Assembly: GCF_900446255.1 (NCBI RefSeq)
Contig: NZ_UIGI01000001.1
Coordinates: forward strand, 708,763-772,762
Direction: 5' to 3'
Length of the DNA: 64,000 nt
DNA from: Buttiauxella agrestis
GTDB taxonomy: Bacteria; Pseudomonadota; Gammaproteobacteria; Enterobacterales; Enterobacteriaceae
The notes below the pieces were generated by a model. The model did no database searches. It was not told the origin of the DNA and was given only the letters and a program-made list of their open reading frames with translations. The translations under genes were made by a program, and so were the position numbers. Shown here in pieces: positions 19,271-31,833 of this stretch (its first letter is position 1; the number at the start of each line of letters is the position of its first letter).

Positions 19271-20256
19271 TGAGTATTAACAATCATTTTGATGGCGAGA
19301 TTAAGCGCCGTAATAAAACTGCCGACCTCGGCTTTCCCCTGACCGGCTAGTTCTAGCGCGGTTCCATGGTCAACCGAAGTGCGGATAAAAGGTAAGCCTA
19401 GCGTGATATTCACCGCGCGACCAAAGCCCTGGTATTTGAGAACCGGCAAACCTTGATCGTGGTACATCGCCAGTACTGCGTCGGCATTATCGAGATATTT
19501 AGGCTGGAATAGCGTATCTGCCGGAAGCGGGCCAGAGAGTTTCATCCCTTTAGCGCGCATTTCATTCAGTACTGGAATGATGGTATCAATTTCTTCCGTA
19601 CCCATGTGACCGCCTTCCCCGGCATGGGGGTTAAGGCCACAAACCAACACGTGCGGCTCGGCGATACCAAACTTGGTTTGCAGGTCATGATACAGGATGG
19701 TGATTATCTGGCGTAATAAATCTGGCGTTAATGCATCAGAAATCGCTTTAAGCGGCAGATGTGTCGTCACCAGTGCAACGCGAAGTTCTTCGGTCGCCAG
19801 CATCATCACGACTTTTTCGCTGTGCGATCGCTCTTCAAAAAATTCGGTGTGACCGATAAACGAGATCCCGGCATCGTTAATAATGCCTTTATGTACCGGC
19901 CCGGTGATCAGTGCGGCAAATTCGCCGTTAATACAGCCATCACAAGCACGCGCCAGCATCTCTACGACATAGGCACTGTTTCTGACATCCAATTGTCCAG
20001 GGACGACAGGAGCGCGTAATTCGATGGGAAGAACGGTGAGCGTGCCAGCCACTTGCGGGCTTGCTGGAGTGCCTGGTTGGTAAGTTTTGATGTTGAGAGG
20101 AAGGCCGAGTAGGGCAGCACGTTCCTGGAGGAGTTCAGGCGAAGCTGCGACAACCATTTCTACGGGCCAGTCGCGGCTTGCCAGCGCGATGACCAGGTCG
20201 GGGCCAATCCCGGCGGGTTCGCCGGGAGTGATGACCACGCGATGGGTATTAGCCAT
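19267..20256 (-). CDS. pdxA: 4-hydroxythreonine-4-phosphate dehydrogenase PdxA
   Basis: PdxA oxidises 4-phosphohydroxy-L-threonine in pyridoxal phosphate synthesis. The 329-residue protein has the opening [13 protein letters not shown], the metal ligands in IGHTEFF and in [11 protein letters not shown], and [18 protein letters not shown] near the C-terminus. Length equals E. coli. It overlaps surA by 8 bp upstream and rsmA by 4 bp downstream, in the same operon. Confidence 0.97.
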   Translation of the reverse strand: MANTHRVVITPGEPAGIGPDLVIALASRDWPVEMVVAASPELLQERAALLGLPLNIKTYQPGTPASPQVAGTLTVLPIELRAPVVPGQLDVRNSAYVVEMLARACDGCINGEFAALITGPVHKGIINDAGISFIGHTEFFEERSHSEKVVMMLATEELRVALVTTHLPLKAISDALTPDLLRQIITILYHDLQTKFGIAEPHVLVCGLNPHAGEGGHMGTEEIDTIIPVLNEMRAKGMKLSGPLPADTLFQPKYLDNADAVLAMYHDQGLPVLKYQGFGRAVNITLGLPFIRTSVDHGTALELAGQGKAEVGSFITALNLAIKMIVNTQ

Positions 20257-21541
20257 TGCTACCGATAACTTTCACGTAGGCAGAAGCACGTTGTTCCTGC
20301 ATCCAGGTTTGCGCTTCTTCAGAGAACTTACGGTTGAACAGCATACGATATGCACGATCTTTCTGCGCAGCATCGGTCTTATCAACGTTGCGAGTATCCA
20401 TGAGTTCAATCAAATGCCAGCCAAATGAAGAGTGAACCGGTGCGCTCAACTCGCCTTTATGCATTTTTGACAGTGCATCACGGAACGCCGGATCGTAGAT
20501 ATCGGTAGCCGCCCAGCCCAAATCCCCACCCTGGTTAGCAGAGCCTGGATCTTCAGAGAAGGATTTTGCTGCCGCTGCGAAGGTGGTTTTGCCGCTCTTA
20601 ATATCAGCCGCAATCTGATTCAGTTTCGCACGAGCTTGATCGTCACTCATGATAGGTGAGGATTTCAGCAAGATATGGCGAGCATGAACTTCAGTCACAG
20701 AAATGCTCTGGCTCTGGCCACGCAAATCGTTAACTTTCAGGATGTGGAAACCCACGCCTGAACGAATCGGACCGATGACATCACCTTTTTTCGCCGTGCT
20801 TAAAGCCTGAGCGAAAATAGACGGCAACTCCTGAATACGTCCCCAGCCCATTTGGCCGCCTTTCAGCGCCTGTTGGTCAGCAGAATAGGTGATTGCCAGC
20901 TTGCCGAAATCGGCACCGCTTTGCGCTTGTGAAGCGATATCACGCGCTTGTTTTTCCGCATCATCTACCTGAGTAGAAGTCGGGTTTTCCGGCAATGGAA
21001 TCAGGATGTGGCTTAAATTCAGCTCGGTGCTGCTGTCGTTTTGGCTGCCCACCTGTTGTGCCAGAGCATCAACTTCTTGCGGCAGAATCGAGACGCGGCG
21101 ACGAACTTCGTTATTACGCACTTCCGAAATGGTCATTTCTTTGCGGATTTGAGCACGGTAGCTGTTGTAATTAACACCGTCATACGCCAAACGACTGCGC
21201 ATCTGGTCCATACTCATTTTGTTCTGTGCCGCGATATCAGTAATGGCTTTATCCACCTGCTCATCGGTCACTTTAACGCCCATTTTCTGACCCATCTGCA
21301 ACATGATTTGATCCATGATCAGACGTTCCAAAATTTGATGACGCAGAGTGGCATCGTCAGGAAGTTGTTGGCCGGCTTGTTGAGCACCTTGTTTCACTGA
21401 CTGCATCATGCCGTCAACGTCACTTTCCAGCACCACACCGTTGTTCACTACGGCTGCAACTTTATCGACCACTTGCGGGGCCGCGAAAGAGGTATTCGCC
21501 GCGAGGACGAAACCGAGAAGCAGCGTTCTCCAATTCTTCAT
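20249..21541 (-). CDS. surA: periplasmic chaperone/peptidyl-prolyl isomerase SurA
   Basis: SurA escorts unfolded outer-membrane proteins, including LptD, across the periplasm. It has a signal peptide with cleavage after TSFA (residue ~20), an N-terminal chaperone domain and two parvulin domains. Each parvulin domain carries a histidine-rich strand: LSHILIPLP near 175 and ARHILLK near 287, with GGDLGWA in the second. It ends in a C-terminal helix. 430 residues compare with 428 in E. coli. It lies 54 bp downstream of lptD. Confidence 0.97.
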   Translation of the reverse strand: MKNWRTLLLGFVLAANTSFAAPQVVDKVAAVVNNGVVLESDVDGMMQSVKQGAQQAGQQLPDDATLRHQILERLIMDQIMLQMGQKMGVKVTDEQVDKAITDIAAQNKMSMDQMRSRLAYDGVNYNSYRAQIRKEMTISEVRNNEVRRRVSILPQEVDALAQQVGSQNDSSTELNLSHILIPLPENPTSTQVDDAEKQARDIASQAQSGADFGKLAITYSADQQALKGGQMGWGRIQELPSIFAQALSTAKKGDVIGPIRSGVGFHILKVNDLRGQSQSISVTEVHARHILLKSSPIMSDDQARAKLNQIAADIKSGKTTFAAAAKSFSEDPGSANQGGDLGWAATDIYDPAFRDALSKMHKGELSAPVHSSFGWHLIELMDTRNVDKTDAAQKDRAYRMLFNRKFSEEAQTWMQEQRASAYVKVIGSNG

Positions 21542-21595
21542 ACTTTTTCCATTTACTTAGCCGCAAAGCGGACTGCGATTTCTAGTCAAAGTGAA

Positions 21596-23950
21596 TTACA
21601 TCGAGCTCTGATAAGGCAGAATGTTAGAACGCAACATCTGCTGAGTGCCCAGGCCGTAGTTGGAACTCAGGCCACGTAACTCGATGTTAAAGCCAATTAC
21701 GTTATCGTATTTGCTTTCGTTGTTTTCCCAGCCGTTAATTTTACGCTCGTAACCGACACGAATCGCATAACAGCAAGAGTTGTACTGCACTGCCAGCATG
21801 GAGTCAGCGGTTTGTTGCGCATTGGTGTCATAGTAATACGCACCAACGACAGACCAACGGTCAACCACAGGCCAGCTCGCCGTCATCCCAACTTGTGAAA
21901 TACCTTCCTTGTACTGACTCGCCGTTGCAAAACTTGGCAGCGTAGCTTGAATGTATTCCGGGCTGGCATAACGGTAGTTCAACTGCAGCAGACGATCGTT
22001 ATCTTTGCGATATTCAACAACACCATTACCTGTTGCGACGTTATCAAGACGCGTGTCGTACTGTAGCCCACCGCGAAGACCCCAACGGTCGGTCATGCGC
22101 CAATAGGTATCACCAGCCCAGACCATCGATCCCGTTTTCTTGTCTTTTTCCCACTCAATATTGTCATCGCCAGTGCGAGACTGAGTGAAGTAGTAGATTT
22201 GACCCACAGAAACGTTAAAACGTTCAACTGCGGCATCATCATAAATACGGGAGGTTACACCGGTAGTGACCTGATTTGCTGAAGCAATACGGTCAAGACC
22301 ACCGTAAGTTTTGTCGCGGAACAAACCGCTGTAATCAGACTGCAACAGTGAGGAGTCGTAGTTATTGATGTTGCTCTGGTCACGATACGGCACATAAAGA
22401 TATTGCACGCGCGGCTCAAGCGTTTGTTCCCAACCCGCAGCCGAATCCATTGCACGGTCGAAAATCAGCTTTCCGTCCATTTTGAATTGCGGCAGAACAC
22501 GGTTAACCGACGATTCCAGCTTGCTGTTAGGGTTGACGTTTTTCTCATATTTTTCGAGATTATCTTGCTGATAATGCGTCGCCATCAATTTGGCTTCGGT
22601 ATTCAGACTTGCCCAGCCGTTAGACAGTGGCAGGCTAATGACCGGCTCAATATGAAGACGGGTGGCTTCTGGCTGATTATCACTCACGTTGGTGAAATGA
22701 ACTGCCTGGCCATAAATGCGGGTATCAAACGGCCCAACATCATTTTGATAGTAATTCATATCCAGCTGCGGTTGCGCGCTGTATGAATTATTGTTTTGCT
22801 GAGACTCAAAGATCTGGAACTGTTTAGTCGACAGCGTGGCGTCGAAGTTTTCATTCGCGTAGCCGACGCTGAATTTTTGCGTGGCGTAGCCGTCGGTACT
22901 GGAACCGTATTTCGAATCAAAGTCGTTGAAGTAGCTTGGATCGCTGACTTTGGTGTAGTCGATATTGAAACGCCACACCTGATCCATTACGCCACTGTGG
23001 TTCCAGTAGAACAACCAGCGTCGCTCATCCCCTTCTGGGTTTTTAGCCACGTCGTCTTTGTATTCGTCATCCGATAACAGGTAATCGAATTCCATGATAC
23101 CCGCGCCCGCCTGGGTCAGGTAACGGAATTCGTTCTGCCACTGCATGCCACGCTCTTCCATGTAATGCGGAGTGATGGTGGCATCAAAGTTTGGCGCGAT
23201 GTTCCAGTAATACGGCAGCGTGAACTCAAGACCGCTATTGGAACTGTATTTCGCATTGGGAATAAGGAAACCGGAACGACGTTTATCGCCAATCGGTAAT
23301 TGCAAATAGGGGCTGTAGAAAACAGGAACTGGCCCGATTTTAAAACGAGCATTCCAGATTTCAGCGAGTTCTTCTTCTCTATCCTGAATAACTTCACTTC
23401 CCACAACGCTCCAGGTATTAGAACCCGGTAAGCAGGAAGTAAATGTGCCATTTTCCAGAATGGTATAGCGATTATTGCCGCGCTGTTTCATCAAATCTGC
23501 GGTACCACGACCCTGGCGGTCTACCATTTGGTAGTCACCGTCCCAGACGTTAGTATCTTTGGTGTTCAGATTCGACCAGGCTTTTGGCCCTTTCAGAATG
23601 ACCTGATTATCGTCGTAATGGACGTTGCCAACGGCATCGACGGTACGAATAGGATCGGGCTGACCTTCAACCTGTTTCTGATGCAGGAGAACTTCGTCAG
23701 ATTGCAGGCGGCTGTTGCCTTGTTGAATATCTACATTGCCACTGAACACCGCATCGTCAGGATAATTTCCTTTTGCGTGATCGGCATTTATAGTGACAGG
23801 CAGGTTGTTGGTGTCGCCTTGAATTAATGGGCGATTGTAACTTGGCACACCAAGCATACACTGCGACGCAAGATCGGCAGCCATACCTTGTTGACTATAT
23901 AGCGCTGCGCCAATCAAGGTGGCCAGCAAGGTGGGAATACGTTTTTTCAT
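21596..23950 (-). CDS. lptD: LPS-assembly outer-membrane protein LptD
   Basis: LptD with the lipoprotein LptE inserts lipopolysaccharide into the outer leaflet. The protein has a signal peptide ending at GMA (~24), an OstA/LptA-like N-terminal domain and a 26-strand barrel. The four disulphide cysteines are present: ASQCMLG near 31, TSCLPGS near 173-180, and the adjacent pair NSCCYAI near 725. The frame opens at 23977, but the ATG at 23950 gives [10 protein letters not shown] and 784 residues, both as in E. coli. It heads the surA-pdxA-rsmA-apaGH operon and is divergent from djlA. Confidence 0.97.
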   Translation of the reverse strand: MKKRIPTLLATLIGAALYSQQGMAADLASQCMLGVPSYNRPLIQGDTNNLPVTINADHAKGNYPDDAVFSGNVDIQQGNSRLQSDEVLLHQKQVEGQPDPIRTVDAVGNVHYDDNQVILKGPKAWSNLNTKDTNVWDGDYQMVDRQGRGTADLMKQRGNNRYTILENGTFTSCLPGSNTWSVVGSEVIQDREEELAEIWNARFKIGPVPVFYSPYLQLPIGDKRRSGFLIPNAKYSSNSGLEFTLPYYWNIAPNFDATITPHYMEERGMQWQNEFRYLTQAGAGIMEFDYLLSDDEYKDDVAKNPEGDERRWLFYWNHSGVMDQVWRFNIDYTKVSDPSYFNDFDSKYGSSTDGYATQKFSVGYANENFDATLSTKQFQIFESQQNNNSYSAQPQLDMNYYQNDVGPFDTRIYGQAVHFTNVSDNQPEATRLHIEPVISLPLSNGWASLNTEAKLMATHYQQDNLEKYEKNVNPNSKLESSVNRVLPQFKMDGKLIFDRAMDSAAGWEQTLEPRVQYLYVPYRDQSNINNYDSSLLQSDYSGLFRDKTYGGLDRIASANQVTTGVTSRIYDDAAVERFNVSVGQIYYFTQSRTGDDNIEWEKDKKTGSMVWAGDTYWRMTDRWGLRGGLQYDTRLDNVATGNGVVEYRKDNDRLLQLNYRYASPEYIQATLPSFATASQYKEGISQVGMTASWPVVDRWSVVGAYYYDTNAQQTADSMLAVQYNSCCYAIRVGYERKINGWENNESKYDNVIGFNIELRGLSSNYGLGTQQMLRSNILPYQSSM

Positions 23951-24133
23951 ACGTGTTATTCGTTGTTCCATCATCAATGGCTTAGCGTCGGCAAACGGTC
24001 AGAGACTAACTTACTCATCACCACAGCGCTAGTGTTAATCCTGTCCGTTTAGCAGTCTGCCGTTAGGCACCGCTATCAATGACGGGTATGATAAAGCAAA
24101 TTCTAGCCGACGGCATGACGATTTGGGGAGTAT

Positions 24134-24940
24134 ATGCAGTATTGGGGAAAAGTACTCGGTGTCGCAATAGCACTAATTATGGGCGGTGGCTTCTGGGGTG
24201 TGGTGTTTGGGTTACTGATTGGTCACGCCATCGATAAGGTGCGTAGCCGTCGTCAATCCTGGTTTTCTAACCAACAACAGCGCCAGTCACTGTTTTTTAG
24301 CACCACATTTGAAGTCATGGGCCATTTGACCAAGTCAAAAGGGCGCGTAACGGAAGCCGATATCCAGATAGCTTCGCTATTAATGGATCGTATGCAGTTA
24401 CATGGTGATGCGCGAAGTGCCGCACAGCATGCTTTCCGCGTCGGCAAAGAAAATGGTTATCCGTTGCGTGAAAAAATGCGCCAGCTTCGCAGCGTCTGCT
24501 TTGGGCGTTTTGACCTGATTCGGATGTTTCTTGAAATTCAAATTCAGGCGGCGTTTGCTGATGGATCTTTGCATCCTAACGAACGAGAAGTGTTGTACGT
24601 CATTGCCGAAGAACTCGGCATTTCACGCATACAGTTCGATCAGTTCTTACGCATGATGGAAGGTGGGCAGCAGTTCGGCGGCGGTTACAACCAGTCGCAA
24701 GGCGGTTTCCAGCAGCAACGTGGGCCAACGCTTGAAGATGCCTGCAATGTGCTGGGCGTCAAAAGTAGCGACGATGCCACAATCATTAAACGCGCGTATC
24801 GTAAGTTGATGAGCGAGCATCACCCGGACAAACTTGTGGCAAAAGGTCTTCCGCCAGAAATGATGGAAATGGCCAAGCAGAAAGCGCAGGAAATCCAGAA
24901 AGCGTACGATCTGATTAAGACGGCGAAAGGATTTAAGTAA
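24134..24940 (+). CDS. djlA: membrane-anchored DnaJ-like co-chaperone DjlA
   Basis: DjlA is an inner-membrane co-chaperone of DnaK linked to Rcs capsule signalling. One N-terminal membrane segment (residues ~7-30, glycine-rich) is followed by a TerB-like helical domain and a Gln/Gly-rich linker ([11 protein letters not shown]). A C-terminal J domain follows, with HHPDKL carrying the HPD motif near residue 233. 268 residues compare with 271 in E. coli. It is divergent from lptD and ends at a terminator. Confidence 0.96.
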   Translation: MQYWGKVLGVAIALIMGGGFWGVVFGLLIGHAIDKVRSRRQSWFSNQQQRQSLFFSTTFEVMGHLTKSKGRVTEADIQIASLLMDRMQLHGDARSAAQHAFRVGKENGYPLREKMRQLRSVCFGRFDLIRMFLEIQIQAAFADGSLHPNEREVLYVIAEELGISRIQFDQFLRMMEGGQQFGGGYNQSQGGFQQQRGPTLEDACNVLGVKSSDDATIIKRAYRKLMSEHHPDKLVAKGLPPEMMEMAKQKAQEIQKAYDLIKTAKGFK

Positions 24941-24941
24941 T

Positions 24942-24973
24942 AAAAAAGCCTCTCAACTGAGAGGCTTTTTTTT
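24942..24973. terminator. terminator between djlA and rluA
   Basis: AAAAAAGCCTCTCA-ACT-GAGAGGCTTTTTTTT is a near-perfect hairpin with A and T tracts. It serves djlA and, in reverse, overlaps the end of rluA. Confidence 0.92.
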
Positions 24974-25631
24974 AGAAATCAGCCGGAGCACGGAACGTCA
25001 TGGGTGTTCCATATTCTGGGTGAGTGATAGTCAGCATTTCCGCATGGAGCTGCAAACGCGGCGCCATCGCTAACGCCTCAGGTGACGCGTAAAAACGATC
25101 GCCCAGAATCGGATGTCCCATTGCCAGCATATGCACGCGCAACTGATGCGAACGCCCGGTAATCGGTTTTAGCAGGACACGCGCAGTGTTATCCGCCGCA
25201 TACTCCAGCACCTGATATTCCGTCTGTGCTGCCTTGCCGGTTTCATAACACACTTTCTGTTTAGGCCTGTTTGGCCAGTCACAAATCAGCGGTAAATCGA
25301 CCAGCCCCTCTTCCGGCTGAGGATGACCCCACACCCGCGCCACATACTGTTTCTTCGGCTCACGTTCACGGAACTGGCGTTTCAGTTCGCGCTCTGCTGC
25401 TTTAGTCAGCGCCACAGCAATCACACCGCTGGTAGCCATATCCAGACGATGCACTGATTCTGCCTGCGGGAAGTCGCGCTGAATCCGCGTCATCACGCTG
25501 TCTTTATGCTCATCCAGACGGCCCGGTACAGACAACAAGCCCGAAGGCTTGTTGACGACCATGATGTGCTCGTCCTGGTAAAGAACGATCAACCAGGGAT
25601 CAGTGGGTGGGTTATAGGGTTCCATTAACAT
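24972..25631 (-). CDS. rluA: dual-specificity rRNA/tRNA pseudouridine synthase RluA
   Basis: RluA makes pseudouridine 746 in 23S rRNA and 32 in several tRNAs. The 219-residue protein has the family motif HRLDMATSG (residues ~62-70) with the catalytic Asp, and PITGRSHQLRVHM near 153-165. The start overlaps the rapA stop by 1 bp (TAATG), so translation is coupled. An ATG two codons later is also possible. Confidence 0.96.
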   Translation of the reverse strand: MLMEPYNPPTDPWLIVLYQDEHIMVVNKPSGLLSVPGRLDEHKDSVMTRIQRDFPQAESVHRLDMATSGVIAVALTKAAERELKRQFREREPKKQYVARVWGHPQPEEGLVDLPLICDWPNRPKQKVCYETGKAAQTEYQVLEYAADNTARVLLKPITGRSHQLRVHMLAMGHPILGDRFYASPEALAMAPRLQLHAEMLTITHPEYGTPMTFRAPADF

Positions 25632-28537
25632 TATTGGTGTGTCACCACGATCAAACGCAACGCATCCAGACGCCAGTTGGCCTGGGCGAGGCTTTCCAGC
25701 ACTTGTAGACGGTTGCTTTCGATGGCTTCGAGTTCGTCATCACGAATGTTCGGGTTAACCGCTTTCAGCGCTTCCAGACGGGAAAGTTCAGAACTCAGCT
25801 TCTCATCTGCTTCTTCGCGCGCCGCTTTGATCAACACTTGCGCTGCCGCTTCCACTTTCTCTTCTGCCAATTGCAAAATCGCGTGAACATCTTGCTGAAC
25901 TGCGTTCACCAATTTGCTGCCGGTATGGCGATTCACGGTGCTGAGCTGGCGGTTAAAGCTTTCGAATTCCACCTGAGCGGCAAGGTTGGTGCCGTTTTTG
26001 TCCACCAGCATGCGCACAGGCGTTGGCGGCAGGAAGCGGTTAAGCTGCAATTGCTTCGGCGCTTTTGCTTCGACGACATAAATAAGCTCCAGCAATAACG
26101 TTCCTACTGGCAGCGCTTTGTTTTTCAACAAAGAGAGCGCACAGCTGCCGGTATCGCCGGACAGAATCAAATCCAGACCGTTGCGAATGATTGGGTGTTC
26201 CCAGGTGACAAACTGCGCATCTTCACGAGACAACGCCACTTCACGTTCAAACGTAATCGTGCAACCGTCTTCCGGCAGGCCAGGGAAATCCGGCACCAGC
26301 ATGTGATCGCCAGGCGTCAGCACCACCATGTTGTCGCCGCGATCGTCCTGATTAATGCCGACAATGTCGAACAAGTTCAGGGCGAAGCTGACCAGATTAG
26401 TGTCGTTATCCTGCTCAGAAATGGCCTGCGCCAGCGCCTGCGATTTTTCACCGCCGTTGGAGTGGATTTCCAGCAGGCGGTCACGGCCCTGCTCAAGTTG
26501 CAGCTTCAACGCATCGTGCTGTTCGCGGCACAGCTTGATAAGCGCATCGAAACCGTCGGTATTTTCCGGTGCGGCCAGGAACTCAATCAGTTGCGGATAA
26601 ACGTTATCGTAAATCGCACGACCGGTTGGGCACGTGTGCTCGAACGCATCCAGCCCTTCATGGAACCACTTCACCAGTACCGATTGCGCGGTTTTTTCCA
26701 GATAAGGAACGTGAATCTGAATATCGTGCGCCTGACCGATACGGTCCAGACGGCCAATACGTTGCTCCAGCAAGTCCGGGTTAAATGGCAGATCGAACAT
26801 GACCAGGTTGCTTGCAAACTGGAAGTTACGGCCTTCGGAACCAATCTCCGAGCACAGCAATACTTGTGCGCCGGTATCTTCTTCGGCAAACCAGGCCGCG
26901 GCACGGTCACGCTCGATAATCGACATACCTTCATGGAACACGGCTGCACGAATACCTTCGCGTTCACGCAGCACTTGCTCAAGCTGCAAGGCGGTGGTGG
27001 CTTTGGCACAAATCACCAGCACCTTTTGCGAGCGGTGGCTGGTCAGGTGGCCCATTAGCCATTCAACACGCGGGTCGAAGTTCCACCAGGTACCAGTATC
27101 GCCTTCAAATTCCTGATAAATCTGCTCTGGATAAAGCATATCGCAGGCGCGTTCTTCCACGGATTTACGTGCCGCCATAATGCCGGACACTTTAATCGCG
27201 GTTTGATACTGCATTGGCAGCGGCAAACGGATGGTATGCAGTTCGCGTTTCGGGAAACCTTTGACGCCATTACGGGTGTTACGGAACAACACGCGACTGG
27301 TCCCGTGGCGGTCCATCAGCATGGAAATCAGTTCCTGACGCGCAGCATCGCTGCCTTCACGGTTACTGTTCGCGGTTTGCAGCAGAGGCTCGATATCCTG
27401 CTCGCCAATCAACTCACTCAGCATATTAAGCTGATCGTTGGTCAGGTGGTTGCCTGCCAGCAATAATGCAACGGCATCCGCTACCGGGCGGTAGTGTTGC
27501 TGCTCTTCAACAAACTGCTCAAAATCGTGGAAACGGCTCGGGTCAAGCAAACGCAGGCGCGCGAAGTGGCTTTCCATACCTAACTGCTCAGGCGTTGCGG
27601 TAAGCAGCAGGATGCCCGGAACATGCTCGGCAAGTTGCTCAATCGCCTGATATTCACGGCTTGGCGCATTCTCGCTCCACACTAAATGGTGCGCTTCATC
27701 GACAACCAGTAAATCCCATTCGGCTTCGCACAGGTGTTCAAGACGTTGCTTGCTGCGACGCACGAAATCCAGAGAACAGATAACCAGTTGTTCTGTTTCG
27801 AATGGGTTATCACTGTCGTGCTGGGCTTCGGCGTAACGCTCGTCATCAAACAGCGAGAAACGCAGGTTAAAGCGGCGCAGCATTTCAACCAGCCACTGAT
27901 GTTGCAGAGTTTCCGGAACGACGATCAATACGCGTTCAGCGCTGCCAGCCAGCAACTGCTGGTGCAAAATCATCCCGGCTTCAATGGTTTTACCTAAACC
28001 GACTTCGTCCGCCAGCAACACGCGTGGTGCATGGCGACGACCCACATCGTGAGCGATGTTCAACTGGTGTGGGATCAGGCTGGTGCGCATGCCGCGCAGG
28101 CCACTCCACGGTTGGCGATACTGCTCGCTTTGGTAAACACGAGAGCGATAACGCAAGGCAAAACGATCCATGCGGTCGATTTGCCCGGCAAAAAGTCGGT
28201 CTTGCGGCTTGCTGAACACCAGTTTGCTGTCGAGGAACACTTCGCGCAGCATCGTGCCAGCTTCTTCTGTATCCAGACGGGTGCCAATGTAGGCAAGTAA
28301 ACCGTTTTCTTCTTTAACTTCATCAACTTTGAGTTGCCAGCCTTCATGACTGGTGACGGTATCACCCGGGTTAAACATCACGCGCGTGATAGGCGAGTCA
28401 CTTCTGGAATACAGACGATTTTCACCGGTGGCAGGGTAGAGCAGGGTTACCATTCGTGTGTCTAAAGCGACCACGGTTCCCAGTCCCAGTTCGCTTTCGG
28501 TATCGCTGATCCAACGTTGACCAAGTGTAAAAGGCAT
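25631..28537 (-). CDS. rapA: RNA polymerase-associated SWI/SNF ATPase RapA
   Basis: RapA (HepA) binds RNA polymerase and recycles it after termination using ATP. The 968 residues equal E. coli. Two N-terminal Tudor-like domains precede the SWI2/SNF2 motor. The Walker A-type segment [13 protein letters not shown] is near residues 175-187, DEAHH near 280 is the Walker B box, and LLLTATPEQ follows. The second RecA lobe has [12 protein letters not shown], the arginine-finger motif. The C-terminus is coiled. rluA follows with a 1-bp overlap. Confidence 0.97.
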   Translation of the reverse strand: MPFTLGQRWISDTESELGLGTVVALDTRMVTLLYPATGENRLYSRSDSPITRVMFNPGDTVTSHEGWQLKVDEVKEENGLLAYIGTRLDTEEAGTMLREVFLDSKLVFSKPQDRLFAGQIDRMDRFALRYRSRVYQSEQYRQPWSGLRGMRTSLIPHQLNIAHDVGRRHAPRVLLADEVGLGKTIEAGMILHQQLLAGSAERVLIVVPETLQHQWLVEMLRRFNLRFSLFDDERYAEAQHDSDNPFETEQLVICSLDFVRRSKQRLEHLCEAEWDLLVVDEAHHLVWSENAPSREYQAIEQLAEHVPGILLLTATPEQLGMESHFARLRLLDPSRFHDFEQFVEEQQHYRPVADAVALLLAGNHLTNDQLNMLSELIGEQDIEPLLQTANSNREGSDAARQELISMLMDRHGTSRVLFRNTRNGVKGFPKRELHTIRLPLPMQYQTAIKVSGIMAARKSVEERACDMLYPEQIYQEFEGDTGTWWNFDPRVEWLMGHLTSHRSQKVLVICAKATTALQLEQVLREREGIRAAVFHEGMSIIERDRAAAWFAEEDTGAQVLLCSEIGSEGRNFQFASNLVMFDLPFNPDLLEQRIGRLDRIGQAHDIQIHVPYLEKTAQSVLVKWFHEGLDAFEHTCPTGRAIYDNVYPQLIEFLAAPENTDGFDALIKLCREQHDALKLQLEQGRDRLLEIHSNGGEKSQALAQAISEQDNDTNLVSFALNLFDIVGINQDDRGDNMVVLTPGDHMLVPDFPGLPEDGCTITFEREVALSREDAQFVTWEHPIIRNGLDLILSGDTGSCALSLLKNKALPVGTLLLELIYVVEAKAPKQLQLNRFLPPTPVRMLVDKNGTNLAAQVEFESFNRQLSTVNRHTGSKLVNAVQQDVHAILQLAEEKVEAAAQVLIKAAREEADEKLSSELSRLEALKAVNPNIRDDELEAIESNRLQVLESLAQANWRLDALRLIVVTHQ

Positions 28538-28681
28538 AAGATTTCGGCTCTATTATCAGTTACTAAGATTTGCAGGCAATAGTAAAACGACCGCGCGCAA
28601 AGGGGGGCGGTAGTTCAAAAGTAGATTTAAGGATGATTCAGGAGGGCGCTATGGTACTGGAAGCCGATTGATTCGTCACCG

Positions 28682-31042
28682 TCAAAATAGACCTAATTGC
28701 CCTGTCATTAGTGTAGCAAAGTCATCCTCAAGGAAAGGTAAAATTCCTTCGGCGACCGGTTGGAGCTGGCGTGTCAGGTAGTGATCGTAGTCCAGGGGGG
28801 ATTCCTGGTAATCCACCGGCTCAGGGCCATTCGTCGTAATCACATACTTGATAGTTCCCCGGTTCTGATACTGCGCAGCACGGCCAAGTCTTTGATTATG
28901 CTCATCAGCCAGACGTGCAGCACGCACATGCGGCGGCACGTTTTTCTGGTATTCACTGAGCGGACGACGCAGTCGTTTCCGATAAATCAGCTGCTCGTCC
29001 AGCTCACCCGCCATCAAGCTTGCGATGGTTTCGCGGATGTAATCCTGATACGGCTCGTTACGGAAAACCCGTAAATAAAGTGTTTTCTGGAACTCCTGTG
29101 CCAGCGGCGTCCAGTCCGTGCGCACGGTTTCCAACCCTTTAAACACCATGCGCTGCTTGCCGTTTTCCTGAATCATTCCGGCGTAGCGCTTTTTGGAACC
29201 TTCAACCGTGCCGCGAATGGTCGGCATCAGGAAGCGGCAAAAGTGCGACTCAAACTCCAGCTCAAGTTTGCTGTCGAGTTGCTGAGTTTCTTGCAGATGC
29301 GCTTTCCACCACGCATTCACATGGTTCATCAACTGCTGGCCGATGCGAGCAGCATCTTCCTCGGAATGGGCTTTTTTGAGCCACACGAAGGTGGAATCCG
29401 TGTCCCCGTAAATCACGTCATAACCCTGAGATTCGATCAACGCTTTAGTTTGCAGCATGATCTGATGCCCGCGCATGGTGATCGACGAGGCAAGGCGAGG
29501 ATCGAAGAAACGGCAGGCACTGGTGCCCAACACCCCGTAAAACGCATTCATAATGATCTTCAACGCCTGCGACAGAGGCTTATTGCCGTGTCGTTTTGCT
29601 TCATCGCGACCCGACCAGATTTGCCCGACAATCTCTGGCAGGCAATGTGTGGTCCTGGAGAAATGCGCACCAAGAAAACCCTCGACGGAATGTTCAGGGG
29701 CGGGTTGCGCCATCCCTTCCACCAGCCCAACCGGATCGATGAGAAACGTGCGGATGATCGACGGGTAAAGGCTTTTGTAATCGAGCACTAACACCGAGTC
29801 ATAAAGCCCAGGGCGTGAGTCCATCACATATCCGCCAGGGCTTGCCTGAGGCGGTACCTCGCCGAGATTGGGCGCAACGTAACCGGCGCGGTGCATGCGA
29901 GGTATATAAAGGTGGCCAAATGCTGCAACGGAACCGCCATGTTTATCCAGCGGCAAACCGTTCACCGTGGCGCGCTCCAGCAAGAACGGCATTAGCTCGG
30001 TTTTGTGGAAAATCCGCGTGACCAGTTCGCAGTCTTTGAGATTATATTTCGCCAGTGCGGGCTTATCTTCGGCAAAACGGCGGTCAATTTCGTCCATGCG
30101 TTGCCAGGGATTATCGATAGATTTACCTTCGCCAAGCAATTCCTGAGAAACCGACTCAAGGGAAAAAGAGGAGAAATTCCAGAAGGCAGAGCGCAATGCT
30201 TCGATGCCATCGATAATCACTCGTCCGGCGGCTTGCGCGAAGAACACCCCTTTTTTGAAGCCGTGCTCGCGCCACTCCAGAATGCTGTTTTCACGCCCAA
30301 GACGCAGCGGGACCTGGTAACGTTCGGCCATTTTTTGCAGCACCCGCAAATCGAACTGCACCACATTCCAGCCAATCAAAACATCTGGGTCATGTTCAGC
30401 AAACCAGGCATTCAGCTTTTCGAGCATTATCGGACGGCTGGCGACATATTCCAGTGTGAAATCCAGACCACTCGCGTCCCCATTTTCCGGGCCAAGCATA
30501 TAAACGATGCGCTGCCCGCAGCCTTCGAGACCGATACAATACAGTTCGCCATGGCGAGTGGTTTCAATATCCAGCGACACCCATTTCAACGGCGGACGAT
30601 AATCCGGCGCGGGTTTCAGCTTCGTTTCAACCACCAGATTATTTTTTTGTTCGCCACTAAACCAGACGGGGGCGGTAATAAAGCGCTCCATCAAAAAACG
30701 CTCGGGTGGGCGAATATCGGCTTCGTAAACCTTAACGCCACCATCACGCAATAGCTTTTCGATACGCATTAACTGCCGATGCTGACGGCAGTACAAACCG
30801 CAGACGGGCTGGCGATGGAAATCTTTAAGCGGTAACGGAGTGAGGCGATAGTGACTTTCGTTAGCGAGCAGGCGTGTCGCTTCGGCTTGTTGTGATTGCG
30901 GGATAAACGCGACGGATTCCTGGCGCGGCAGACGCACCTTCACCGGGCCATCGTCTGTTGCCAGCCAAAATTCAACTTCAGTACCGAGTGGGGTATCTCG
31001 CCAGTGACGCGTGAGTAAGAAACCCTGACGAGCTTGTGACAC
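28682..31042 (-). CDS. polB: DNA polymerase II PolB
   Basis: PolB is a family B polymerase with 3'-5' exonuclease activity, induced by DNA damage and used in replication restart and lesion bypass. The exonuclease site contains SLDIETT near residue 155. The polymerase motifs are DYKSLYPSI near 420 and [10 protein letters not shown] near 543-552. 786 residues compare with 783 in E. coli. A LexA box lies 55 bp upstream, and a TATAAT sits inside the araBAD terminator loop. Confidence 0.97.
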   Translation of the reverse strand: MSQARQGFLLTRHWRDTPLGTEVEFWLATDDGPVKVRLPRQESVAFIPQSQQAEATRLLANESHYRLTPLPLKDFHRQPVCGLYCRQHRQLMRIEKLLRDGGVKVYEADIRPPERFLMERFITAPVWFSGEQKNNLVVETKLKPAPDYRPPLKWVSLDIETTRHGELYCIGLEGCGQRIVYMLGPENGDASGLDFTLEYVASRPIMLEKLNAWFAEHDPDVLIGWNVVQFDLRVLQKMAERYQVPLRLGRENSILEWREHGFKKGVFFAQAAGRVIIDGIEALRSAFWNFSSFSLESVSQELLGEGKSIDNPWQRMDEIDRRFAEDKPALAKYNLKDCELVTRIFHKTELMPFLLERATVNGLPLDKHGGSVAAFGHLYIPRMHRAGYVAPNLGEVPPQASPGGYVMDSRPGLYDSVLVLDYKSLYPSIIRTFLIDPVGLVEGMAQPAPEHSVEGFLGAHFSRTTHCLPEIVGQIWSGRDEAKRHGNKPLSQALKIIMNAFYGVLGTSACRFFDPRLASSITMRGHQIMLQTKALIESQGYDVIYGDTDSTFVWLKKAHSEEDAARIGQQLMNHVNAWWKAHLQETQQLDSKLELEFESHFCRFLMPTIRGTVEGSKKRYAGMIQENGKQRMVFKGLETVRTDWTPLAQEFQKTLYLRVFRNEPYQDYIRETIASLMAGELDEQLIYRKRLRRPLSEYQKNVPPHVRAARLADEHNQRLGRAAQYQNRGTIKYVITTNGPEPVDYQESPLDYDHYLTRQLQPVAEGILPFLEDDFATLMTGQLGLF

Positions 31043-31062
31043 GCTGCATTCTCATAAAAGAA

Positions 31063-31086
31063 AAGTGGTCTGATTATAGACCACTT
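31063..31086 (-). terminator. terminator of the araBAD operon
   Basis: Read on the minus strand, AAGTGGTCT-ATAATC-AGACCACTT forms a perfect 9-bp stem followed by TTTCTTTT, 32 bp after the araD stop. The loop and stem edge contain TATAAT on the minus strand, which may double as the polB -10 element. Confidence 0.85.
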
Positions 31087-31096
31087 CATGCAGGTT

Positions 31097-31116
31097 TACT
31101 GCTTTTATGTACAGTG
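31097..31116. promoter_or_regulatory. LexA box upstream of polB
   Basis: On the minus strand CACTGTACATAAAAGCAGTA fits the LexA consensus TACTGTATATATATACAGTA, with the essential CTG-N10-CAG core at 31099-31114. polB (dinA) is a known SOS gene in E. coli, so the site is expected. It lies immediately after the araD stop codon. Confidence 0.85.
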
Positions 31117-31117
31117 T

Positions 31118-31813
31118 TTACTGCCCGTAATAAGCCTTCGCGCCATGCTTACGCAAATAATGTTTATCCAGCAGCGTTTGTTGCATATCCGGTAATTCTG
31201 GCGAAAGTTGTCGGCAGAATATCCCCATATATGCCACTTCTTCCAGCACGATGGCGTTATGAACTGCATCAACGGGATCTTTACCCCAAGCAAACGGGCC
31301 ATGGGAATGCACCAGCACGCCGGGCATTTGCGCGGCGTCGATTCCACGTTCAGCAAAAGTTTTCACGATAACTTCGCCGGTTTGCCATTCGTAGTCACCG
31401 TTGATCTCATCATCGGTCATTTTGCGCGTGCAAGGTATGGTGCCGTAGAAATAATCCGCGTGAGTTGTTCCGGTGGCCGGGATGGATTTTCCAGCCTGTG
31501 CCCAGATAGTCGCGTGACGTGAATGGGTGTGGACAATGCCGCCGATATGCGGAAATTGCAGATACAGCAAGCGGTGAGTGGGGGTGTCTGATGAAGGTTT
31601 TTTGTTGCCTTCCACCACTTCGCCCGTTTCCAGGCTTACAACCACCATATCTTCAGCGGTCATAATGCTGTAATCGACACCGGACGGTTTGATAATTAAC
31701 ACACCACGTTCCCGATCAACCGCGCTGACGTTCCCCCAGGTCAGGGTGACCAGATTATGTTTCGGCAGCGCGAGATTGGCTTCGAGTACCTGACGTTTGA
31801 GATCTTCTAACAT
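31118..31813 (-). CDS. araD: L-ribulose-5-phosphate 4-epimerase AraD
   Basis: AraD converts L-ribulose 5-phosphate to D-xylulose 5-phosphate, the last step of arabinose entry into the pentose phosphate pathway. The 231-residue class II aldolase-fold protein has the zinc histidines in VHTHSRHA (residues ~94-101) and HSHGPFAWG near 170-178. Length matches E. coli. It is separated from araA by a 101-bp spacer with a REP pair and closes the operon. Confidence 0.98.
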   Translation of the reverse strand: MLEDLKRQVLEANLALPKHNLVTLTWGNVSAVDRERGVLIIKPSGVDYSIMTAEDMVVVSLETGEVVEGNKKPSSDTPTHRLLYLQFPHIGGIVHTHSRHATIWAQAGKSIPATGTTHADYFYGTIPCTRKMTDDEINGDYEWQTGEVIVKTFAERGIDAAQMPGVLVHSHGPFAWGKDPVDAVHNAIVLEEVAYMGIFCRQLSPELPDMQQTLLDKHYLRKHGAKAYYGQ

Positions 31814-31833
31814 ATTAAGTCCTGGTCAAATGA

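Noticed and set aside
26195-27058. 287-codon frame antisense to rapA
   Set aside because: A shadow of the rapA codons, with no recognisable domain, on the strand opposite a full-length conserved gene.
28650-28671. Six-codon frame with an AGGAGG ribosome site between rapA and polB
   Set aside because: It encodes only MVLEAD on the strand opposite both neighbours. Too short to support as a gene.
30005-30754. 249-codon frame antisense to polB
   Set aside because: Entirely inside polB, with no ribosome site or family features.
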